Shown piece after piece: positions 24,896-35,411 of a DNA stretch of 64,000 nt. Each line of letters begins with the position of its first letter. Position 1 is the stretch's first letter. Under the pieces are notes generated by a model. It was not told where the DNA came from, did not search any database, and saw only the letters and a program-made list of their open reading frames with translations. Made by a program: the position numbers and the translations under genes. Origin of the DNA: Morchella semilibera. Its lineage: Eukaryota; Ascomycota; Pezizomycetes; Pezizales; Morchellaceae. Location of the stretch: the NCBI GenBank assembly GCA_009192285.1, contig CM018610.1:186001-250000 (forward strand), written 5' to 3'.

Positions 24896-26582
24896 TGTGA
24901 ATTATTTTTTTTAGAGGGTGATATGTTAATTTTAGAGTGGGGTGAAGATTGGATGGAGCGTAATTTTTTTAAAAGACGGGGTTTGGATGTTTTTAGATGA
25001 AAGAGTGAAGAGGGGACTTAGGGGGAGAGGTTCCCTTAAATAAGGAGATGGGAGCATAGCAACCATCACTACAAACATGAGAGTGAGCTCATCATCGGCG
25101 CGGTGTTAATGACCGAATCTCCGGAAACATATAGTATTGTAACATTTTTATCGTTTACTAGCGTGGTTGCACTAGTGGCCGTTCAATGATCATTTCCCTG
25201 GATTACATGTACTTATGAGCTAAGTAACCAAATTGCAAAAACAACAACATAACATCGCAACTAAAGATAAAACGGTGCTAGTCTTGCCATGATAGGGTGG
25301 TTTCTACATGGTGCTATTGTTTTCAGCGGACTTTCGTAATAATAGTAGGTGAAATTATATAGCTGGCTCCAGACAAACCCCCATTTAGAATCTCATGACC
25401 ACATCTCCTAACTGATACCGAACACACTTCTAGAGCGCTCCACATCTAATAAATCCTAGGCCCAAATAATGACTTAACAAGAAGGTAATTAATGAATTAA
25501 ACAAAAAAAATTCACAAGAAGGTTTCGCGATCGGCTAACTCGTCGAGTGACCATCTATGATGTAACCACAATACCAAAAGGGGGAGTAGGATCACTGTCA
25601 ATAAGCCAGTAATACGGTAAGAGTACGGTACTGGTATAGTGGTCTTCCTGCAATGACGGTTCAATTCGGTATATATTTGTCACTAAATTCCGTGGTCCTA
25701 TGGTAGTGATTTCATCCCGTTTTTCATACTATTATGGTAGCGACACATCAAGCCGAGGGCAAACCGTCACAATTAGTCATAAAGTACGCACAATAAAATA
25801 AAAACAGCGGTGGGCATATTTTATGGTTGTAAACCTGGCATGGGTGGCGTGGCTGCAGCAGCGAGTGAGAATTTATGAAGCTGATTATCATCTGATCGAA
25901 CGGGCCGAGATTTACATGTAGACCGGTGCGTTTTTGCGAGGATAGATAGTTGTATAGAAAAAATATATCGGTCACCGTGGGAATATGTGCAATTTCGTTA
26001 TGGCGCCTTCCTATCGGTTTCAATCTGTTGACTGCTGCACTAAGTTAAAGATATACTCGCTATCCACCATAAGAACCTGAAAATGCAAGTGACAGGGATA
26101 ATTTGTATGGGGAATTGTCTTGGCCCCATACAAATATTGGTATGATCTCGATATCGTCACCACTCTAAAGTATATATATATATGACGACAACAATTTTCA
26201 TCATCCACAACCGGCCACTTTTCACAATGACAGCCCGGCTAGGAAACGGTCTCCGTGTCTCTATTCCCGGTTACAAAACCCGAATAAGCTGTTTCACCTT
26301 GAAGGCATACCACAGTACAAGCGACAGTATCGATCAGAGCTAGAGGCTAGAAAAACCCCGCCAAGAAGAATATCGGTGCACTCCCAAGTTAGTGTTAAGA
26401 ATTTGGGCTCCTCGAGCCATCGATGACATAATCGCAATATCTAAATATTAATCTATCTACTAATTAGTCTCCTAAGTGGACGCCAACGATTACATACACG
26501 CCTCTCTCTTTTACATAACCGCGATATGCTAATAGCGATCAATCAATAAACAAGTAACTAGTGGCCAACAATAAAAATTCTA
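24896..26582. other. Intergenic spacer
   Basis: AT-rich, no gene supported. Two TACATGTA palindromes (25204 and 25913) are the first of the dense set that continues to the right end of the window. Confidence 0.5.
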
Positions 26583-26740
26583 TTATCTCCTACCTAGCAA
26601 AGTACCAATTGTCGGCGCTCTCGTCTCTGGCTCGTTTCCTGGTTCGCTTCCTGGTTCTTGATGCGGCGTGAACTCACGTAGATTCCTCCTTCCCCTTCTT
26701 GAGGGTGCATCTCTTATTCTCATTGGCCTGTTCCACGGCA

Positions 26741-28030
26741 CTAGTGGTGCCCTTTGGCGGCGGGGCTGCGTCCTTGGTAGTGGCTGCTGTTGGGGTTGGG
26801 GTTGGGGCTGGGGTTGTGGTTGCGGTTGCGGTTGCAGAGGGTCACGTCTAGGCATATCACGAAGCCGATGGGGGTATCCCACGGGCGAAGCGGTCTGCGG
26901 GGTGTACGTGGGGCTGGGGATGTAGGTAGGGAGTGGCGACTTAGCTCATCGAGTGCTCTCTGGCGCCTTCGTTCTTCGAGTAACGATACTTTTTGTGGAG
27001 ATTGGGGCGGGTTGTTGAGATTATCCAATGTTCTTTGGCGACTGCGGTCCCCTAGCCGTGGGGTCTGTGGTAAGGGCTGGAGCGGGCGGTCTCGCTGACC
27101 GAGGTAGGGCGAGTTTGGGAGACGGTGGATACCATCCCAGGCGAAGAGACGTCCGAGGGTTCCCGGAAAAGGTATGTAGGCGGGGCATGGGTCGAGAGGG
27201 TTTCTACTTTGAACCTGGGGTGTAGGTGGAGGCTTAGGGGGAGGTTTTGGGGGAGGTTTTGGGGGAGGTTTTGGGGGAGGTTTCGGGGGAGGTTTTGGGG
27301 GAGGTTTCGGGGGAGGTTTCGGAGGAGGTTTCGGGGGAGGTTTCGGAGGAGGTTTCGGAGCAGTCTTGGGAGAAGTTTGGGGCCGGGGTACATCTACTTG
27401 AGTAGTAGGCCCAGCCCATCTACCCCTTCTTCTCCTCCCAGTAAGTACTATAGGTCCCCTTGACGGTAGTCCTGGCGGTGGCTTATCCTCATCGTCATTA
27501 CTACTACCACTCCCAGAACCTGTCTGTTTCCCCCTCCCCTTCCCCTTACCTTTTTCATTCTCCTCGTCTGCCTCCTCACCCCCATCCCCACCCCTACCTT
27601 TACTTTTATCACGCCTCGCCTGTTCTCTCCTCTTATTCCTCAACCACCTCTCCCTCAACTCCTGCTGCTCCCTCTCCTCCCTCTCCCGCTGCTCTTTTTC
27701 CAGCTCCATCCGCTCCACCCGTGCTCTCCGTACGCGCTCCAGCCGTATCCTCTCGCCCCGTGTCCGCTGTTCTCTCTCACGTTCTTCCCCCCCATCCCCA
27801 TCCTCCCTCTCCTGCCGCGCACGCTCCATGTCCCTTCTAGCCTTCACCCGCCGGGCGTGTAGCCGCCGCTGCCGCTCAAGCTGGTGCTGTCCTTGTACAT
27901 TTTGTGTACCTTGCCGTCGTCGGTGGGGGTTAGTAGCTAGGATGCGGGCTAGCTCTTGCTGCTCTTTGTAGAGGAGATGTTCGTGGTAGAGGGTCTGGAT
28001 TGTTGCGTATGGTGGGGTGCAGGAGAACAT
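26741..28030 (-). CDS. Low-complexity protein: Arg/Glu-rich coiled region plus KPPP tandem repeat
   Basis: A 429-codon minus-strand frame from ATG 28030. Residues 1-45 are the only ordinary-looking part (MFSCTPPYATIQTLYHEHLL...). A long Arg/Glu-rich segment with heptad-like spacing follows, probably a charged helix, then a Gly/Lys/Ser-rich linker, about ten KPPP repeats encoded by a 12-bp minisatellite (about 27235-27360), and two related blocks around SRQRTLDNLNN and RRQRALDELSR. Near the 3' end a second frame (26583-26882) reads naturally as PQPQ repeats and a basic tail, so the true C-terminus may switch frame by splicing or by an indel at about 26880-26940. No known domain. GC-rich repetitive DNA can keep frames open by chance, so the reality of the protein is uncertain. 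Confidence 0.4.
   Translation of the reverse strand: MFSCTPPYATIQTLYHEHLLYKEQQELARILATNPHRRRQGTQNVQGQHQLERQRRLHARRVKARRDMERARQEREDGDGGEEREREQRTRGERIRLERVRRARVERMELEKEQREREEREQQELRERWLRNKRREQARRDKSKGRGGDGGEEADEENEKGKGKGRGKQTGSGSGSSNDDEDKPPPGLPSRGPIVLTGRRRRGRWAGPTTQVDVPRPQTSPKTAPKPPPKPPPKPPPKPPPKPPPKPPPKPPPKPPPKPPPKPPPKPPPTPQVQSRNPLDPCPAYIPFPGTLGRLFAWDGIHRLPNSPYLGQRDRPLQPLPQTPRLGDRSRQRTLDNLNNPPQSPQKVSLLEERRRQRALDELSRHSLPTSPAPRTPRRPLRPWDTPIGFVICLDVTLCNRNRNHNPSPNPNPNSSHYQGRSPAAKGHH
27235..27360. repeat. 12-bp coding minisatellite (GGAGGTTTYGGG)n
   Basis: About ten tandem units, with T/C and G/A variants at two positions, encode Lys-Pro-Pro-Pro on the minus strand. The plus strand is strongly G-rich, with GGGGGAGG clusters every 12 bp. 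Confidence 0.85.
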
Positions 28031-28747
28031 TTGGAGGTAGTGTCATGTCGTATGAGTTCAATGGGGAGGGGGGTAAATGAATGAAGTTTGTCCATGTTTA
28101 TATTATTATAACTACTGTATTTCCTACGAAGGATGTCATTTTCATCTTGAAAACAATTGTGGAATTGCTGTGCTCTTGAAATCTGTGAGTTCGTGTACGT
28201 GTGGCGGGTTTGAAAATATCTTGACTGAGAATGGGGTCTTGAAATAGAGAATTAAGCCAATGCGTGAGTACACTTGACTTTTGCTAGCAGGTAATGATCA
28301 GTATGGCGGGAAATATCGGGTTTGTAAACCGAGTCATAGCCTATCACTCGGCTATGTGAATTTTGGTTTCCGGATTTGGCCGGCTCGCTGCTCCTTCCGC
28401 CCACATTTGGCTATTGAGGGTTGTCTAAGAGGGGTTTACCAATCTGTGATCCAAGGATCTGTGAAAAAGCAACGCCCATTTGCACGCGTAAAGACCGACA
28501 CCAAAACAAATAAGATACTCCTACAAAAATTCCATTCAATTCGTCTAATAATAGGTATACCCCTAGTACAGCAGAGGAAGAAGAATCCCGATCCGAAGGA
28601 ACCCCCTACCCTGAACCCCCAATACCGGCCTGCCAATCACTCCGTCACACGCGACAGTAATAGTGGTTGGAAAACCGCCACCACCATTATAATAATACAT
28701 AACCAACTGGATATGGTTTGACTTAGCCAGTTAAGTGTCTGTTTCTG
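28031..28747. other. Spacer between the KPPP-repeat gene and the amine oxidase
   Basis: Upstream DNA of the repeat-protein gene and downstream DNA of the amine oxidase. A 146-codon plus-strand frame at 28281-28721 has no recognisable content. One exact copy of the spaced motif lies at 28334. Confidence 0.5.
28334..28351 (+). repeat. Dispersed 18-bp spaced motif, exact copy
   Basis: Reads TCAT-AGCC-TATCACTCGG, preceded by CCGAG and followed by CTATG, so CGAG...CTCG forms short complementary ends around it. Confidence 0.6.
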
Positions 28748-30788
28748 TTAGGAACTCTTACCATTAACCATCATTTTACTATCATTATACACAGTCTTAC
28801 CATACCAGTTGGTTCTACCATTTTTCTGCATGCCACTCTTGCACCCATTTCGCGCGTCGTCATTGACTCTAACTACCGTGACGCTCGAGTCTGGGGAGCC
28901 CGCACTCTCAAAGCTAGCGATAACCTTTTCTGCAGCGTCTTCGCCGGACCAGTAGGCGCCTGAGACACTCCCAAGGCCGAGAATTGGTGCAGTGTGCTCG
29001 CCACAAAACCAAATCTTCTCCTCAGGCACACCGTCGCGGAGGGCCTCGATATCTTCGCCACCGGCGGTGAGGCCAATTTGGAAGTTCGAGTAGCTACCAT
29101 AACCGGCCCAGCGATCTTTGCTCCACTCAGTTGCGATAAGGTCCACAGGTGTGCAGTCTGCATTTGCTACGTCGTAGCCGGGGAGCTTGGAGAAGTACGG
29201 GAGGAAGAAATCGAAGTATTGCTTCCGCCCCTCGGGGGTGGCGGCGGATGAGAGGGTTCCCGTCAGGTAGGCTGAGATCGGGCCAAATACGTAGAAGAGA
29301 AGTGTAGGCTGCGAACACTCGTCCGGAAGGTGGGCCAGTGAGAAGCAGCACATGTGCCAGTTGCCCGGATTAGTCTTGGGTGCATATGTAGGTGCAAGGA
29401 ACGTGAAAAAATCCGGCCCGTCAGAGCCCCAAAACGCACGTGGGAATTTGATATAAACCTGTCAAACGCTCAGCTCGTCAGCTTACACCTTCCGTTTTTA
29501 TCCAGGAAAGTTGTTCCGACCTTTTCGAGATTGCCATAACTCAGTGAATTTATACTTTCCCTTATCCGCTGGGGAAGAAGCGGCTGGAATTTAATTATAT
29601 CACGTTTGAGGCATCCCAATGGTATAGTGACTATTACACCATCAACCAAACGATTCTCCTTAGGCTTTCGGAGGCTGCTAAGAAACACCCGTTTCCGGCC
29701 ATCTTCCATGACGGTGGTAATCTCGTCAATAGGCGTGTCGAGCTTGAGGATGTTGGCATCCAATGATGGTTTCAACAAAGTCTTAATCATGAGTTTATAG
29801 GTGCTCGCAACGAAGAGATTTGCTACCATGTCAATCACGTTAGCTAAACATTCCACAGACCACGAGATCACAACAAACAAGCGAAGCCCAAATGTGCACT
29901 CACGTCCTTCCAATGGCTCCTCCAGGAAGAAGAACTTGAGACTCTGTCTTCGAACACTACTCCCAATAAACGTCCCCCACATCTCTGCCATTGCTAGCCA
30001 AATCTCCTTTCTCCGCTCCTCCTGTCCCTTCCACCGGATATGCTCATGCTCACTCCTCTTCACACCGCCCTTTCCCCCGCCATCAACAATCCCGGCAATC
30101 TCCTGATCCCGATCACTGGCAGTATCCGGATTCGATCCAAAGAGCTCCTCTGCCTTCTCAACGCAGTAGTCATAAAATGACTTTTCCACGGGGATGGTGG
30201 TGTAGCATCCTTTTGAGTACTCAACGGCCCGCTCAATAACCTTCCACAACAATTCCTGTAGCTCGTCGGCTTCGGCCTGGTCCATCACCTCACCATCCGG
30301 GGTGAATATTGGACAAATATCAGAGTATTGATGCAGCTTTGACTCCGAGGTCTGGGACAGCGGGACAATAGGGTTATTTGAAGTACCATGTATCCAATTT
30401 GGGCCACTGGATAAAAAAATATAAAAAAAAGACTCCAGTTACTTTCTTATTCAAACATCACGTTTCTTCTTTATTCGTTCCTTCTCAATTTATAAAAGGA
30501 GGGGGAGGTCTCTTACAGGTCGACCTCCTTTCCCAAACGATCACTTGTACATGTTCTGCCACCGGCCCTGTCCCGGGCCTCATAAATCACCACGTTGTAA
30601 CCCTTCTCTAGAAGCACATGGGCAGCCTTCAAGCCTGATACACCGGCTCCAATGATGGCAATCACTGGCTTGATGGTCTCAGTGGAGTCAGTTGATATAG
30701 ATAAATCAGAGTTCCCGTTAGTACTGGCGACCGGAGTAGTGCTGGTTCTGGTGCTGCTTGAGCTTGAGCTTGTTGCGGTGGAACTCAT
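28748..30788 (-). CDS. Flavin-containing amine oxidase (polyamine oxidase / LSD-like fold), 4 exons
   Basis: Exons (complement) 30788-30517, 30406-29904, 29822-29521 and 29458-28748 give 595 residues; an in-frame ATG at 30809 would add seven. The N-terminus has a Ser/Thr-rich leader, then the FAD dinucleotide motif VIAIIGAGVSGLKAAHVLLEKG and EARDRAGGRTCTSD, followed across the first splice by LGPNWIHG, a family hallmark. Near the C-terminus IWFCGEHTAPILGLGSVSGAYWSGEDAA is the FAD-binding end. Between them are substrate-domain blocks including NLFVASTYK and VIVTIPLGCLK. Such enzymes oxidise amines (spermine/spermidine class) with oxygen, releasing hydrogen peroxide. The second intron (81 nt) has a length divisible by three and no stop, so retention would stay in frame. 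Substrate and cell compartment cannot be read; no C-terminal peroxisome signal is seen (ends GKSS). Confidence 0.93.
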
Positions 30789-32691
30789 ATTTGTTATATA
30801 AAGATTCATATAAGAGCTTTTTGGGGTCGTGGTGGCGGGAAGGTTTCCACTGCGATGTGGTTACAACACAGCTTTGGGTGGAAAAGAAAAATTAGGGGCA
30901 ATAGGTGATGCAACGTGTAGTCGATGAAAATCTCGAGATGACAAATAAACACCTAGGGCAAAGAGGTAGAGAAAAGGCTGGAGAGCTTCAATAGCAGGAG
31001 GTCTGGAGGCTGGAGAGCGGTAGCTACAGGAAAGGAAAGGGGTGGGGTGCAGAGGCAACCTTTATTTATGTTCACGAATTCTAAGGGGGGCTGGCTTCAG
31101 ATTAGAAAAAGGAGAGGTAAGCAAGAAGTGGTGGGATGAGGACGGGGAACACCACCCACCATCAATAGCGGGATAAAACATGTAGTTATCGAATCTAGGT
31201 GGAATAGAAGTTGGGAGGGTGACAGGGCCGAGACATCAGGAGTGGTAGCAAGTATTCTCGAACACCCGTCTCAAATTCTGGTACCTTGAGCCGGCAGCTA
31301 GCTACATGTAGTAGAGATAGCGCAGAAGCTCAGTGGTCCGCACATACTTCAGGCTCAGGCACAAGTATCGTGTCGCTAGTCACTCTTGGAATGAGGACGT
31401 CTGGTTACCTACATGTAGGTACAGTAAGGTATTCAAGAGCCACACAAATTAGTCATGTATCCGAAGCCACAGCAACACCTTATGACCCTCGCGTGTAATC
31501 CTTGCAAGTAAATGAAATAACTTGATAAGCGGGCCCGGGAACGATAAGAGGAGTAATTCTTTTCAATATGAAAATCGCTGAAACCGATGACGTTCAGCTA
31601 GCCCAATTTCCGCAATAATCCGGTCAGGCATAGCACGTGTTACCTTTGTATAGTTTTAAACACTCTTCTTTATAGCGGCCAATGAAAACAGCTCGCGAGG
31701 CAAGAGTAACACATGCATGTTGTCATGAGCACCATATATCGGCGATATATATATATATATATATACATGTAGTCAAGGAACTAGAAATAAATCATTTCCC
31801 CTGCGCTCTCAACGATTTTATCGCTTGTATAAATATCCGAATAGTCCAATTGTCTTCTTTCTCTGCCTTCTCAGACCGCGCAAAGATCCTGGTTATGCCG
31901 GGTAAGACTTCCCGTATGCTTAACTGAGTGTATCAAGGACCATCTCCCGAAGATACATGTAGTGCTAGCGGTGCCCAAACCCATGACACGTATCCTTGTG
32001 GTTGGAGTAAAAAACTCAAAATTTTGCTCAACTACATGCAATTCGCGAGACACTAGATGTCTGCTTTGAGGGTAAGCCGTCCTTACACCAGAAATTGGCC
32101 TCTACCTTCCTTTAGCCATCACAAAGTTACATGTAACATACATGAAATTAGATATCAAGGTCTCATTAGAAAGATGATTGGCGGGTATAATATAATGCAT
32201 TACATGTAGTTGGTCATGAGGGCATTAATACTACGGGTGAATTTCCAATTGACTGCTCTCCGTCCGGAGGTCCGATTTCATGATCGATCAGATTATACTT
32301 TTTTCACATTATTACCCTGTCCTCGCTGAACGGTCATTGAAGGGTAAAAACGCGAGTTATATATCGTTCTACTGCATGTATTCTATCAGTTTTGGTAAGG
32401 TTAAAAATAGACGCCGAGTCATGGCCTAGCACTCGGTAGCTCTCACTTACTAGAACACAAAATTAACTTTAGCATCCCGCTAGCGCAACCATATTCGTTT
32501 GATATCTGGCTTGATGTAGTTTACACTCTAATCCCTCTTGATACCCCAGTGCAATGCATCCAACCCCGCAATCATTAGACTATTATTTGAATCGCTGACA
32601 TTGCCATCTACCCCTAGGGTGCTGCATCACGGAGAAACATTAGTCTTTGCCACTAAACAGCCCTTCACCAAATTCCTGCTTTCATCTTAAG
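30789..32691. other. Divergent spacer between the amine oxidase and F-box genes
   Basis: 1.9 kb shared upstream region of two divergent genes. It is the densest cluster of TACATGTA palindromes in the window: 31303, 31410, 31764, 31954, 32128 and 32201, two of them extended to CTACATGTAG. It also has one spaced motif (32419) and a short TA repeat (about 31745-31763). No gene supported. Confidence 0.55.
32419..32436 (+). repeat. Dispersed 18-bp spaced motif
   Basis: Reads TCAT-GGCC-TAGCACTCGG, one base off consensus, preceded by GCCGAG. It lies about 255 bp upstream of the F-box gene start. Confidence 0.55.
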
Positions 32692-34506
32692 ATGGGCATT
32701 AGGCTGCTTTCCGCCAATAATTCATCCCCTCATGCTTCTCCCCCCCTTCACCAGAAAAACGATCTCTACCTGCGCCCCTCATCCAAACCCCCGTTCCTCT
32801 CGGGAGTTCCTGTTGAGATCTTTGATAGGATAATCCTCCATGTCATCAAGACGAGTTCTCGCTCGAGCCATTCCAGGAGGGTACTCATACTGAGGCTTTC
32901 TACGACTTGCTCCTATTTCCGCAATCTTTTTAGGAGTGATGTCTACTTCAGCATGACGCTTCCTTCTGCCTCATCTCTAATCAAACTTGTTTCATATCTC
33001 TCGGTATTCTCTTGGCCCGGACAAAGCACTGCATTAAAATCTCTCACTCTACGCTGGTTGCAGAAAGCACAAAATTTGCACTATACAACGCCTCGATCAC
33101 GCCACGAAGCTTCTAAGAGGATTATTCTAAATCTTAGGATTGTTCTAGAGGCGTATACAGAGGGGCTCAAGTCTCTATCTCTTGATTTTCCTGGAGCTGG
33201 TATTGCTTTTCAGACTGCCATACTCTCAACACCGGGCTTCGTGAGTAAGCAACACCTGAAGCATCTTCATATCACCAACGGTCTCTGCCCTTTATTTCAG
33301 CCTGCTACATATCTTCTTTGTGCAATTTCTTCGTTGTGTGCACGAAGTCTAGAACAACTCATTATAGATATGGGCTGTGAGACATTTTATCTCAATGACG
33401 AGGAATGTTTTCCCACAGTAATAAAGGTTCCTGGAAAGGAAATGTTTAAAACCTATGAAACATTCAGGAGACTAAAGAAGCTCCAAGTTAAAGATATTGG
33501 GGGATTCACAGACGAGTGCTTGGAGTGGGTTGTATGTGAATCTCGGTTATTAAATTTCCCTAAAACGGGGTATTCATTGATCCTAGAAGGGTGCCCGTCC
33601 TTGACAGAGGGGGGTGTCGAGAAAATATTGGCTGGCATGAAGGAGACTTATACGAGAATTAAGTATTTGAATGTGGAACCGGTGAATGAAAGTAAAGTTC
33701 CTACACCGGATACCTGGTGGGGGCTATTTGGCTATGATGAAGATTCTACGGTCGACAATGATGACGATAGCACGTTCAGTTTCATGCCTGGTGACGATTC
33801 GTCTGCTGAGGCAGCGGGGGTGGGCTCGGTGGCTTCTGACACAACTCAAGAGGATATCGATACATTCGAAAACCACTTTGACAGAACAAAGTGCGGTTCA
33901 GACAAAGGGTCTCAAGGTTCATATCCATCAACATACGCTCGCCAGCGTGCATATACCCAACATTTCGTACAGAAATACACACGTGATGCCCATATTTGCG
34001 ACTCTACCGCTGGATCTTGTCGAAATCTTCCTCGTCTTGATGTTCCTACTTATGGTATTCCATGTTCTCCTAGTTACGGTTATTGTAGTAGTGAGCTTGG
34101 GAATGGTTATTCTATGGCTCCTGAATGGATGCTTGGCGAGGATGCTGACTACATTAACGATCGCCTCACCTCTTCCATGGGGAGACGAGGCTCGGTCCCT
34201 GCCATTGATGGGGAACCCCGGAAATTTTCTAGAGAATCCCGCACTAGTAGTTCCTCCGGTTTCCCTATGCGTTCGCTGAGTGACCCTCTCCCCAACTACA
34301 TGTATAAAAAGAAGGGTTATAGGAAACCAATGAACCTTCTCCATAGTGGGGATTTTAAGAGACTTACTATGTTGGTGGAGGAAGCTCCTATGGCGAAGGG
34401 TCTCAGGTTTATGTCCCTGAGGGGTTTGTGGGGAGGCTTAGGTGGCAATAAAGACAAAAAGTGCTGGTTTAAGAGGAGCATGGAAAGACTTGGCTATGAA
34501 TGTTGA
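32692..34506 (+). CDS. F-box-like protein with leucine-rich C-terminal half
   Basis: A single uninterrupted 604-codon frame from ATG 32692. Near the N-terminus, PPFLSGVPVEIFDRIILHVI followed by LILRLSTTCSYFRNLF fits an F-box-like fold (LPxEI...I...L...L...F). Downstream, loosely spaced leucine-rich strands recur (LKSLTLRWL, LKSLSLDF, LKHLHITNG, LEQLIIDMG, LKKLQVKDI, LILEGCPSLTEGGVEKIL), as in fungal F-box/LRR proteins that recruit substrates to SCF ubiquitin ligases. The last 230 residues are acidic and then Ser/Tyr-rich and look disordered, with a basic end. The frame can be extended 15 codons upstream only to a TTG, so 32692 is the first ATG. Substrate unknown. No intron is seen, unlike most neighbours. 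Confidence 0.75.
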   Translation: MGIRLLSANNSSPHASPPLHQKNDLYLRPSSKPPFLSGVPVEIFDRIILHVIKTSSRSSHSRRVLILRLSTTCSYFRNLFRSDVYFSMTLPSASSLIKLVSYLSVFSWPGQSTALKSLTLRWLQKAQNLHYTTPRSRHEASKRIILNLRIVLEAYTEGLKSLSLDFPGAGIAFQTAILSTPGFVSKQHLKHLHITNGLCPLFQPATYLLCAISSLCARSLEQLIIDMGCETFYLNDEECFPTVIKVPGKEMFKTYETFRRLKKLQVKDIGGFTDECLEWVVCESRLLNFPKTGYSLILEGCPSLTEGGVEKILAGMKETYTRIKYLNVEPVNESKVPTPDTWWGLFGYDEDSTVDNDDDSTFSFMPGDDSSAEAAGVGSVASDTTQEDIDTFENHFDRTKCGSDKGSQGSYPSTYARQRAYTQHFVQKYTRDAHICDSTAGSCRNLPRLDVPTYGIPCSPSYGYCSSELGNGYSMAPEWMLGEDADYINDRLTSSMGRRGSVPAIDGEPRKFSRESRTSSSSGFPMRSLSDPLPNYMYKKKGYRKPMNLLHSGDFKRLTMLVEEAPMAKGLRFMSLRGLWGGLGGNKDKKCWFKRSMERLGYEC

Positions 34507-35411
34507 TGAAACATATCACTGGAACGACAATGCTTTAATAATGCGGCTTGCTACTTATTGTGAAGGATTTAAAAGGTTTATTCATGTTAAAATTGGCACT
34601 CTGACAATATAACGAGGACAAATTATAGCTTTTTAACTACATGTACCTGAGCTGGTATTCTCTTTGCCTACATGTAGTGTAACAGTGTTAGGCATGATAT
34701 GTCACTCGCTCCCGATTGGGCGTTGTGCATGTGAATATCAATGCCTAATAAAACAAAATCTCCCCAGTCTTGGGACACGGTAATTCTCTTTCTGAAGCTA
34801 CTCAAATATGAGTAACCCAATAATTTTGTGGGACATGTCTCAAATATCCCCCGGCTTGCACAACAAGTACAAAAGTATTGTAAATTATCCTTAATTGGTA
34901 AGCTTGAGTAACTCTAAAAAAAATTTGTTACCTACTTATACTTAAATATATAAAAACCTATATACGTCAGGCGCATCAACACACCGAGAATATCACGGGT
35001 CATAAATCCCCTGTTTTATAAACACTAACAAATGAGCGCTACATAGATAGGAGAGCCTACTACGGTAATGTATCCATTGGAATCACATGAAATGGATATT
35101 AACGGATTATTAATAAGGAAAGGGTAAAAATGGCTCTAGAGGACTATGTAGTGGCTGTAGGTGCAGGAATCTGAACCATTCCCCAAGTAACCAGCAGGTT
35201 ATGATCGAGTACGTCTCGAATGAAAAAGAGGGTACATTTGAAGGCCTGCGACAAGTCCACCGTCCTAAAAAGTTTCACTCCGTTAACTTACTCTAGATCT
35301 CTTTTTGCGCTTTACTCGTCACAACAATCAAGCCCTCCAAGATATAAAGCAAGGTAATCTGCGAGAGAAAGCGGACTTATCCAGAACTCTATCTCCTTCA
35401 ACCTGCCAATC
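34507..35411. other. Spacer between the F-box gene and the methyltransferase relic
   Basis: AT-rich, no open frame of note. Two TACATGTA sites (34638, 34669) lie 31 bp apart just after the F-box stop codon, followed by one degenerate spaced motif (34692). Confidence 0.5.
34692..34709 (+). repeat. Dispersed 18-bp spaced motif, degenerate copy
   Basis: Reads GCAT-GATA-TGTCACTCGC, three bases off consensus but with the spacing kept. Confidence 0.4.

Noticed and set aside
28281-28721. 146-codon plus-strand frame
   Set aside because: No recognisable content and it contains a dispersed motif copy, which elsewhere is strictly non-coding.
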